DNA of 64,000 nucleotides from Ceratodon purpureus (Eukaryota > Streptophyta > Bryopsida > Pseudoditrichales > Ditrichaceae), in assembly GCA_014871385.1 (NCBI GenBank), contig CM026430.1, forward strand, positions 3,141,040 through 3,205,039, in the 5' to 3' direction. Below the pieces are notes generated by a model. It saw only the letters and a list, made by a program, of their open reading frames with translations, was not told the DNA's origin and made no database searches. Shown here piece after piece: positions 38,540 through 47,347 of this stretch. Position numbers and translations under genes: made by a program. Position 1 is the first letter of the stretch; the number at the start of each line of letters is the position of its first letter.

Positions 38540-38885
38540 GAGTAGGAATTAACATTTATGTCCGTGCATGTAATCTCTTCATCTCTATTGTCTTTTTGTT
38601 CCACAAATCTTGTATTCCTCGCAAATGACCTGCTCCAATTATTCCAACAATTTTTCCTTTTAGATACCATAATGAATTTGTCCATCTTTGATTTCGTCGA
38701 TCCAAAAAATCGGAATCTACCACTTGAGATATCAAATCATCAATCCCTCACTTGAATAAATGCTTTTGAACCAATCATATATTATATCTCTAGCTGGTAC
38801 GTCTAGTTTATGATGGAACATCAAATCGTCTTCTAGGTGAGAAGCTTCATAATCATCTGAAGTCCGTGTCCATGCACATGTTAAT
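38540..38885 (-). pseudogene. TraB-domain fragment (right arm)
   Basis: Exact mirror of 30345-30690 with the same frameshift. It has the same orientation as the longer copy at 36063-35380, so the spacer copy and this one are direct repeats. Confidence 0.55.
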
Positions 38886-39948
38886 CTTAAAACCTACGGG
38901 CAACCTGCTTTACATGATTTCAATGATAATAATTGAGTGTAGACTTATTAGTCAATTAACAATTAGCATACATAAATATGTTTCAAAGATATAATAAAAA
39001 ACAACTTGAGTTATCATTTAAGAAGAGTATGAATTGTCTTATTCTTTGTATTTGAAGAAAAATCACGACTACATTTCAGCTAGTGTTTCAACTAGAACCC
39101 TTGCACACAAAATATACATCAAAGCATTGAAAGCCAATAACATTAAGCTGCTACGACGATGATTTTTAATAAGTTTAATTTGGAAAATTACCTTTTTGAT
39201 CTATTTAATTTGGAAAGACGCCTATTGCTTATTTCAAGAAGTCAAACTTTTTTTTACAATGTCGTGTATAATTGGTAAATTTAAACTAGTACGTAGATGA
39301 CTTCTTAATAAGTTTTGTTTGAAAAAACTTGGTTATTTATATTATCATTCCCAAGAAAAATACTAAAATTTAAGCAATTCCAAGTGGAATTTGACAGTAG
39401 ATGTCAAATTTGGAACATTGGAAGGGAAACCCCAACCCTTGGACATCAGATGATGGAATTGATGAAGATGATGCGTGAAGGAGGCGGGAGATTATGCTGA
39501 GGTTTTCTGAACTGTATCGCAAAGGACAGTTCACGGAGGAGGCTTCATCCTTGGTCTTCACTGTCTATGAGATTTGTGAAACGCAGAAAGAAGGAATACA
39601 TAATCCAAAGCAAGGCCAGTGCAACACCATGTCAGAAGTCACTACCATAATCACCAACTCAGATTAAAGCCAAACTCTTATCAAGAATCCGGTCCGAATC
39701 ATCGTCGGCCAACCAAGTTTCCGTCGAAACTGCAAATTTCCTGTCTGTACAACCTGCAAGTGCATCAGTGCGAGCAAAACCCTTGGTTACTTTCCCTGTG
39801 AACATGAGTAAACAGACATCTGGTGAGTCCATGGTCGCAGAGCTCGATCAATCTGCTGCGACCGTCGACTCTGCGCGGTTTTGCGAAATTGCAATTCAAG
39901 TTAGATCCAGTTTAGAGTTTGTTTTGGGTCCCTCCGGGAGGGGAGGGG

Positions 39949-40142
39949 GAGGGCTGCGCCAGCCTAGGAGGTAGTGCAATACCAAGGCGACGCGCGCAGG
40001 TCCGGGCAGCAAGCTGCCGGATAGACCCGCACCCGAGAAAAATTAGATTAATATCATGAGGGACGATGTCCCTTGTATCAGATATTAAACTGATAAGAAC
40101 AGATACTACACTTGATCTTAGCCAAAAGGCCGAGAAAGGTAT
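39949..40142 (-). ncRNA. U2 spliceosomal snRNA, copy 2
   Basis: Exact mirror of the U2 gene at 29088-29281, including the flanking weak TATA. The two U2 genes point towards the spacer. If both are expressed they would make identical RNA. Confidence 0.93.
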
Positions 40143-40727
40143 GCTTCTCTCCTCGCCCCCCACGCCTCTTATCCCTCCCCACCGCCTCCCTCCGCGACAG
40201 ACGGTATGGGTTTAATGAAGTACCCACTGCCCACTAATGGACGTCTCACCCACACTTGATGAGTGCCTTCACTTGGTGGCATAAACGTCGAAGCTTTCCC
40301 AATTATTAATGACAGTCGATGTGCATCGAGGTCATTGTGACCCCATCGTACCTGAACCACACTCGGCACTGCAGTCGGATGTCAAGTGGGACACTCTTAC
40401 TCACTCTCCATTCTACATAATTGAGCTTGCCATCAAGCCATCGGGATCACATGAGCACTGAACCCTTAGTACCCACTCTCAGGATGTGTTTCTGTCACCT
40501 TCTTGCTGGTCCACTACTAATTTGTGCCGTGATCTCGCTGTCCGCAAAGTGGATCACCACTTCGCCAGTGCCGCATCAAACTCATGCGGTTCTCAAAACT
40601 CCTCACACATGATTGAAGTACTTCCACTGGCTCATCAAACAGAGGACTTCCCGCAGAGCCAATCTCACCATTACCATCCTGCTGAAACTGACCTAGAATG
40701 TATGGCCGGGAGACTGTGATGGAATTC

Positions 40728-42039
40728 CACATTTGAAAGTATACACCAGTAGTGGAATACACATGATCCTCAGGCCGTCATAAGCTGCAATCACCTGCAA
40801 GATTCACCGTCTACACCAATATTTTCACCGCCCGAATCAATGTCGGTTGTGAGGCCGCTAGTTCGAGTTGGACGCTTACGGTGGTGATACATCTGCTAGC
40901 TTGTGGGCTTCGTGAGTTTCACACACTGCTAGGTTGCTCGTGTACTGCTTCGTTTAGGTTTACCTCTCGGTGCACTGAATGAGTCAGATTGTTACGGTTC
41001 ACTTTGTTGCTGTTGTGTGGGGATGGAAGAATGACGGGCTAGGTGGAAGTGTTATGGTTTCCTCTCTTGGAGTTTCAGAGCACTCGTGTAGCAACAATGA
41101 ACTCCTAGAGGTGCTAGAAGGCTACCGGTTTACCGACCGCAACCTAATCTGGTGAGCAGGGGGTTGTTGTGTTCATCGCTCCATTCGTGCTATGATAAAT
41201 TCCGATTGAGTTATCACGCAAACTTCGCACATAGGCACAGGCCACGATGTTTACTTGTATCCATAAATTGTGCACATGGGAAGCGCTTTCGGGAGATAGA
41301 ATGGGGAGTTTCACAGATCCTTTTGCTTGAGGTGTCGAGAACTAGCACTGGAGGAAATAGATTTGGAAGGAGATTTCGAATCACATGGGATGGGAGGAGC
41401 TTCGAGTATCCTTGCTGGTGGCTCGACCCAACGCAACAAGCAGGCAAGATGTGTTCAATCTTACACAACGAGCTAATGGGTTTTTGAAACCGCAGCCTGA
41501 GTGCATCTAATGTGTCCGTCTTAGAGACTCATAGCTAATTTGTTTAGGTGTAACCTACCAATCTTGGTGCCTTGGTACAGGCGATTACAGAGTCGACCAG
41601 TCTGTCCGCTGCTGTTGAAAGTGGCAATGCAGCAAGGCAAGATAACAAGGGAAGACATTCTCTAACTGGTAAGCACTAATTTCCGAGCATGATTTTCAAC
41701 CTACACTCCGCAGTTGATAGTCTGTTGAAAGGTGCAGTTACATCGGACTTTGAGGCCGTGGGCTTTGATGAATTTGTCAAGAAGCTTTCTCATAGGCCAT
41801 CATTGATGTGTGTCATTTTCTCGATGTCCATTTAACCCATGTTATATATGTTGTTGGAGATATAGAACTTGGTAGGGATGTCATCAACGGTGTTTCCGGT
41901 CAGTATTCAGGCAAGGTGCGGCTCCTTCCTTCTTGATACACATAGCATAGAGCGTCCATTTCGTTCCCTCTCTGTGCAAATGTGGTCTTTAGATATTGTT
42001 TTTCACAAGCGGGACGGTACAAGAATAGCTTCATTGCAT
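40728..42039. other. right flank of the inverted repeat
   Basis: No intact gene. Read on the minus strand, 40840-40780 contains 'GAATCTTGCAGG...TTGCAGCTTATGA', similar to plus-strand 28420-28470 and 43165-43200. So this short motif occurs three times at the edges of the rearranged region. A 111-codon plus-strand frame at 41152-41487 has no recognised domain. Confidence 0.45.
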
Positions 42040-42900
42040 CTGCTTGTCCAAGTTCTCGCATCTCTATACGAGCATCCCCATGTATCCCCAGAAGCTAAAG
42101 TGCACTCAGAGAACGAGCTATATGAATCACCGGATTTCCTTTGTGGAAAGGAGCATCCATAAACATCTTTGCCAGTGCTTATCACTTGCGGATCCTCCGA
42201 CACATTATCAAAAACATCCGAACACGATCTCTTCCTTGCAATAGCAAGACCTTCTTGTAGCCTGCATAAACACTTCACATGCATCAAAAACAAAAAAGTT
42301 GGCCAGATGGTTTGCAGTCGTAACAGGAATCACACTTCCAGGTCGAATATCCAAGAAAATAGCTAGACATTCAAACTCAATATATGAATAATGTATGAAG
42401 AAGAGTACTTTTAGTGCTGAGTTGTAACATTGAAAACTTTCTTGGCGTGGAAAGGCTTTGGACAATCTCAAAGACATGTGTGGAATTCTGAGAGTTTTCG
42501 AATTGCATTAAGTATAAGCATATTTTAGCAGATTTTCTAGAATAGATTTCTGAAAGACCAAGGAAGCTCGTCATTCGACACCTCCCTTCAACCTAGCAAA
42601 TCCATTTCAGGCAAGCAGTATGAGAGTGCTTACTAGTGCTTTCTGATGTTGTACTTGTCAAGTTTGTGAGTACTTTCTGCAATAACTTTGTCCGACCTTT
42701 CAGTAACTAGACTTCTCAGCTTAAGAATCTTGCTTGCAAATACCACATAACACAGCCTCCCGTCAGAGCTTTCCAATGACTCATTGCCCACTGATTTGCA
42801 AATCGTCCTCCTCCCGAAACCAGCGACGCCACATATACTAACCATAAAGAGCTTCATATCTCTCTTAGGGCTTGACAACCTATTTCATCACCTTCCAAAT
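42040..42900 (-). pseudogene. NB-ARC (NLR) relic, copy 2
   Basis: On the minus strand at 42860-42640: FMVSICGVAGFGRRTICKSV (P-loop position, GKT changed to GRRT), then DGRLCYVVFASKILKL and SDKVIAESTHKL. Around 42380: IEFECLAIFLDIRPGSV. It is collinear with 27300-28230 in the same direction. The pattern fits an NB-ARC ATPase of a plant immune receptor, with the Walker A lysine displaced and frames broken. Better preserved than copy 1. Confidence 0.55.
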
Positions 42901-43189
42901 CATCTAATCCTTTACCCGCCGGAAAACACATGAAAGTAAGACTGGTAAAATTTTTAATCTCATACAGAAATGCAGCATAATGAGCAAGTATATGCATTTG
43001 AATATCAACAAGCTTTAGACCGTCGTACAGAATTTAAGTTAAAGCGTCGGCTGCGACAGCAGTGGACTGATTTCACCTGCCATTTCACCTAATTATGCCT
43101 CTCTACACATGTGCTTGGTTGCTTTGCATCGCCAAATTTGCGGGAGAAATATTATTGTTGGACATGGAGAATCTTGCAGGTATTTGCAG

Positions 43190-43216
43190 CTTTATGATCG
43201 GGGAAAGGTCGTATGT

Positions 43217-43262
<46 letters not shown>

Positions 43263-43470
43263 AGAAACCGGTGAGCAGTAAATTGGAAATTTTAGGACTA
43301 GTTCAGGGTTTAGTGTCGCCTTAGACTGCGCATTTTAAGCTCATATTTTGAAATATTTTTCAAGAGATGTCACCCTAGGTTTGGGTGTTGTGAACACATC
43401 CGCATAAAAAAAGATGTCACATGTGCAGACATACTCTCTTTCTAGTACAAAAATTAGGGCTGACGTCATC
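43190..43470. repeat. dispersed about 280-bp repeat with (GCGGAGA)n, copy 1
   Basis: Starts at GGGGAAAGGTCGTATGTGAG, carries about six tandem 7-bp units GCGGAGA (43217-43262), and ends at ATTAGGGCTGACGTCATCAT. The same beginning, 7-bp units and ending occur at 54358-54630 with a diverged middle. No terminal inverted repeat was seen. Confidence 0.6.
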
Positions 43471-43803
43471 ATGACCTCATGATTTAGAGGTTGTATACCA
43501 TCCCCTCCATATCTAAACCCTTCCATACCTTTGAACCTGCTTGCACATTATCATCCACCAAAATCAACACAAAAAGTAACTTCCAATTATGCTTGAAACC
43601 TGATAACAAAATGCAATGGACATACCACATACTAAGCAATTAGCTAAGAAACTTGCGGATCCAGAACAATGAAGCCGCATGCTTTTCATCTTGTTCAATT
43701 GTGCCTCTCCATTAATCGATGATGAAACATGTACATGATATTGGCCGACCGGCGCTAGCACAATTAGGACAAATCTGGTCTTTAATTACAAGCTACACCA
43801 AAG

Positions 43804-44073
43804 CTAGGACAAGCTAAATCTAGAAGAACCCCGGATACGGGTTAGCTCTGCGGATGGCGGCTCCCAGGTGTACTTGCAGATGTCGACAAGTCGAGAAAAC
43901 GCAACGCCTGCCTCATAGTTCCAAATTGCAGTGAGGTCCTTGGAGTACACGATGTTCTCCCTCAGAATCCGAGAGTACTCCTCCACCTCAGCCTCAATCT
44001 CCAGAATAACTCCGATGAAACGCACGTCCCCAAAGAAGCTCTTCATCTCCACCTCCGACTGCGGCCGCTCCAT
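43804..44073 (-). CDS. small protein of unknown function, 89 aa
   Basis: The Met at 44073 (MERPQSEVEMKSFFGDVRF) is chosen because it lies about 100 bases downstream of a TATA box (CTTTATAAG at 44201-44209, minus strand). An in-frame upstream Met at 44223 would lie before the TATA. The protein is slightly acidic in its first two thirds (EIEAEVEEYSRILRENI) and predicted helical. It has no domain I recognise. It is divergent from the 149-aa gene at 45114, and the two share a palindrome-rich promoter region. It could extend through introns that I do not detect. Confidence 0.5.
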   Translation of the reverse strand: MERPQSEVEMKSFFGDVRFIGVILEIEAEVEEYSRILRENIVYSKDLTAIWNYEAGVAFSRLVDICKYTWEPPSAELTRIRGSSRFSLS

Positions 44074-44194
44074 CCTGAAGTTTGAAAAAACTGAAAGAGA
44101 ATCAAAGAGGGAGAGGAATGAGAGGAGGGGAGAGCACAGAAAGGAGAGAGTATGAGAAGGGAGGGAGGAGAGATTGTGAGGAATGGGGAGGAGG

Positions 44195-44700
44195 GGCGCC
44201 CTTATAAAGGGCGCCCCTCTCACCCAGGGTTAGGTCAGAGAAGGGGGCGCCGCAAGGGGCGCCCCCCTCACCCAGGGTTAGGTCAGGGTGAGTGGGCCCC
44301 TTCATCAAGGGCGAGGCCCATGACGCCCATTGAAGAGGGCTCTCGGTGCCGAGAGCCCTATGGCCGCTAGGGGCGCCCGTGACCGAGAGCCCCTTCATAG
44401 GGGGTCTCGGTACCGAGGGCCCCTTGCGGCCATAGGGCTCTCGGCACCGAGAGCCCTATGGCCGGGAGGGACCCTCGGTACCGAGAGCCCCTTCATAGGG
44501 GCTCTTGGTATCGGGTGCCCCTACCGACCATAGGGCTCTCGGCACCGAGAGCCCTATGATCGCAGGGGGCCCTCGGTACCGAGAGCCCCCATGGTGATAG
44601 GGCTCTCGGTACCGAGAGTCCCCACTAGGGACCCTCGGTATCGAGAGCCCCATCACCATGGGGGCTCTCGGTACCGAGAGCCCTTAGGGCGAGGCCGCCT
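44195..44700. repeat. array of CTCTCGGTACCGAGAG palindromes in a divergent promoter
   Basis: About ten copies of a 16-bp palindrome, CTCTCGG-TACCGAGAG or with GCACC/GTGCC in the centre, lie between 44335 and 44690. They are usually extended to GGGCTCTCGG...CCGAGAGCCC and separated by 25-45 bp with secondary palindromes (CCATAGGG, CATGGGG). At 44212-44285 there are two copies of a GGGCGCCCC/CCCAGGGTTAGGTCAG unit. The array lies between two divergent TATA boxes. The same core recurs at 50150-51450. Confidence 0.9.
44201..44209 (-). promoter_or_regulatory. TATA box for the 89-aa gene
   Basis: CTTTATAAG on the minus strand, followed downstream by a CT-rich leader of about 130 bases and then the ATG at 44073, a typical plant core-promoter arrangement. 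Confidence 0.6.
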
Positions 44701-44937
44701 TAGGGTGGCCACCGCCCTAAAGCGGTGGCCGCTGCCTAAGGAAGGCGGCGGCCTCCTCTCCTCCCTTGAGGGTTGGAAGGGTGGCGCCCATCCAACCCTA
44801 GGAGGGGGCTCCCTTCCTTGTGATTGGGAAGGAGCGACCTTCCCAACCCTAAGGAGGGGGGGCTCCTCCCAGGGTTGGGAGGGAGCCGCCTCCCAGCCCT
44901 AGAAAGAGGAGGCGGCCGAGAGGGCTCGGTGGGGCCC

Positions 44938-44945
44938 ATATAAGG
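44938..44945 (+). promoter_or_regulatory. TATA box for the 149-aa gene
   Basis: CATATAAG, followed by a strongly CT-rich untranslated leader (44960-45110) and the ATG at 45114. Confidence 0.65.
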
Positions 44946-45113
44946 GGTCCCACTCCACCTCACAACTCACACTTCTCTCCTCACTTCTCTCTCTCACTCT
45001 CTCTCTCACTCTCTCCTCTCCATTCGGACTCTTCTCTCCTCTCCCTCTCTTCTTCTCTCTTCTCCTTCAATCTTCTCTTCCTTCCTCCTATCCTCTCCCT
45101 CCTTTTTCTCAAG

Positions 45114-45563
45114 ATGGTTCGCAAGGTGGTGAAGGTGGCTTCCAAGGGGCTGTGCTCGAAGACTATTGGCAAGAAGAGGGGAAGGGGAGAATCCTGTTCT
45201 GGAGGATCTATGGTGGAGGTGCCGAAGGTGGAGGTTCCTAAGGTGGAGATGCCCAAGGTGGAGGTGCCGAAGGAGGAGGTGTCGGAGGAGGAGGGAAATT
45301 TTGATGGAGCTCAATGGGTGCCTTATGGTCGTAGGGGAGATACACTCATTCTCACCATCGTTGAATATGAAGGGGAGACTGTCCATATGCAGATGGATGA
45401 TGCTGAAGACTATGATTCCGATTCTCATCTCCATTGGTTGGGCTTCGAAGATCAGGAGGCGGCACAGGCTTATAGGCGGAAGTTGGAGGAAGATGCAACG
45501 GATGTGGTGGAGATCATAGCCCCGGAAAACAAAGCAGATGTAGTTGAGGATGGTGTAGCCTAG
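45114..45563 (+). CDS. acidic protein with VEVPK pentapeptide repeats, 149 aa
   Basis: Single open frame with a basic N-terminus (MVRKVVKVASKGLCSKTIGK, then GKKRGRG, possibly a nuclear signal). It continues with four or five imperfect pentapeptides VEVPK/VEMPK (residues about 34-58) and a folded-looking acidic part (DTLILTIVEYEGETVHMQMD, HLHWLGFEDQEAAQAYRRKL). Function is not recognised. Supporting a real gene: a TATA box 170 bases upstream, a clean CT-rich leader and consistent codon use. Divergent partner of the 89-aa gene. Confidence 0.6.
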   Translation: MVRKVVKVASKGLCSKTIGKKRGRGESCSGGSMVEVPKVEVPKVEMPKVEVPKEEVSEEEGNFDGAQWVPYGRRGDTLILTIVEYEGETVHMQMDDAEDYDSDSHLHWLGFEDQEAAQAYRRKLEEDATDVVEIIAPENKADVVEDGVA

Positions 45564-45892
45564 ACATTTGTAGGTGGTAGCCTAGAAATTGGCTAGGAAT
45601 GTGTGCAAATTATTGGGGTACCGTGTTGCTTAGTGGAGTGGCGCCTCTTTGGCAGGTTCAACGCCCTTGTGTAGAGGTTTTTGTAAACCGTGTACCATTT
45701 TGTAAGTACTATAAATGCGAGTTATAACGACAGCCTTAAAGTTGTTATGTCTTTAATCTTAAATTTTTTGATCATTTTAATCTTTAATTTATTGATTTTA
45801 ATCTCCTTTTCTTTCCCTTTAGTATGCTATTTGATTAATGTTTTTACTTTTATTTTTTTATTCTTATTTATGCTTTGGTTCTGTAAATTAAA

Positions 45893-46120
45893 CGAGTCCC
45901 GAGACCCGAGTCCCGAGACCTGAGTCCCAAGTCCCAAGTCCCGAGTCTTGAGTCCCGAGTCCCAAGTCCCGAGTCTCAACACCCGAGTCCCGAGACCCGA
46001 GTCCCAAGTCCCAGGTCCCGAATCTTGAGTCGCGAGTCCCAACACCCGAGTCCCCACTCCCGACTCTCGACTCCCGACTCCCCAGCCGCGAGCCCCGACT
46101 CCTGCCGCGACGCGGGACAA
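45893..46120. repeat. heptamer satellite (GAGTCCC)n
   Basis: More than twenty tandem 7-bp units GAGTCCC with variants GAGACCC and AAGTCCC. Long minus-strand frames here are a product of the repeat. Confidence 0.9.
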
Positions 46121-46319
46121 AGAGTCCCGCCGCGAGCAGGGACAGGGAGTCCCGCCGCGACGGGGGACAAGGAGTCCCCTTGGGCTCCCGAGGAACCCTT
46201 CCCCCACATAGTACTCTCTGTGGGAATCGGCAGGCCCCCCCCTCCGGAGTCTAAGAGAGTTTCGAGACACACTTTCTTTTTGGAAGACCACCCATCCTCC
46301 CTCTATACCCCCCCCCCTC

Positions 46320-46895
46320 CTATCCCAACGCAACTCCCTCTCCCTCTCCCTCTCCCTCACTCCCTGTCCCTCCCCCTCTCCCTCACTCCCTGTCCCTCCC
46401 CCTCTCCCTCACTCCCTGTCCCTCTCCCGCGCCGTCACTCCCTCTCCCTCACTCCCTGTCCCTGTCCCTCTCCCTCTCCCTCTCCCGCGCCGTCACTCCC
46501 TCTCCCTCACTCCCTGTCCCTCCCCCTCTCCCTCACTCCCTGTCCCTCTCCCGCGCCGTCACTCCCTCTCCCTCACTCCCTGTCCCTGTCCCTGTCCCTC
46601 TCCCTCTCCCGCGCCGTCACTCCCTCTCCCTCTCCCGCGCCGTCACTCCTCTCCCTCTCCCTCTCCCTCTCCCTCTCCCTCACTCCCTGTCCCTCCCCCT
46701 CTCCCTCACTCCCTGTCCCTCTCCCGCGCCGTCACTCCCTCTCCCTCACTCCCTGTCCCTCTCCCTCTCCCTCTCCCTCTCCCTCACTCCCTGTCCCTCT
46801 CCCTCTCCCTCTCCATCTCCCTCTCCCTCTCCCTCTCCCTCACTCCCTGTCCCTCCCCCTCTCCCTCACTCCCTGTCCCTCTCCCTTTTTCCTTT
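46320..46895. repeat. CT-rich composite satellite (CTCCCTn / CCGCGCCGTCA)
   Basis: About 570 bp of almost pure pyrimidine on the plus strand, made of CTCCCT, CACTCCCTGTCCCT and recurrent CCCGCGCCGTCACT blocks. The 316-codon frame crossing it (46025-46975) is low complexity and not called as a gene. Confidence 0.9.
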
Positions 46896-47347
46896 TTTTA
46901 AAAATCTTAACTCTTGGGTGTCCTTTTGATTCAAGACCTTTCACTGTTTTTGTTCTTGTTTTTTTTTTGATTTAATGTTTTATCTGTAATTTCTCTTTTG
47001 AGAAGGGGTTCTACTTCTCATTTTATTTTAATTTTTAAATTGTTTCCCCTCCACTGTTTGGCGTCTCCCGGTGTAAGAGAACTTTCGTGGTAGGAAGGGA
47101 GGGAAATTCAGAAATTGGAATTCCAAAATTGGAAGAATGGAATCCAATGGAGATGGGTTAATGCGATACCTATGCAACAAGGAATGGTACAACATAGGAC
47201 AGTAACCAACATAATCATGACTAATTGGTTCACTAATCATGATTCACATAACCCTCCTTTCCTCTTTTAATTTTAATTTTTTAATTTTTACAACAATACC
47301 AAAATTTTAAACTAAGTAAATATTGGTGTCAATAAAATAGTTTGGTC
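46896..47347. other. 3' flank of gene A
   Basis: AT-richer sequence with no recognised gene. It should include the 3' UTR of gene A, whose stop codon is at 47350-47348. Confidence 0.5.

Larger units (their letters stand above)
36211..40727 (-). repeat. right arm of the 4.5-kb inverted repeat
   Basis: Reverse complement of 28503-33020 and 4517 bp long. Everything in the left arm is mirrored here. Beyond the outer edge (40728 onward) exact identity stops at once, but a diverged match continues for about 100 bp (see the 40728-42039 entry). Confidence 0.95.

Noticed and set aside
28503-40727. Interpreting the 4.5-kb arms as LTRs of a retrotransposon
   Set aside because: They are inverted, not direct, lack TG...CA ends and flanking target duplications, and contain a U2 gene and pseudogenes rather than LTR signals.
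46025-46975. 316-codon Pro/Ser/Leu-rich frame on the plus strand
   Set aside because: It is a translation of the GAGTCCC and CTCCCT satellites, with no complexity, promoter or homologue.
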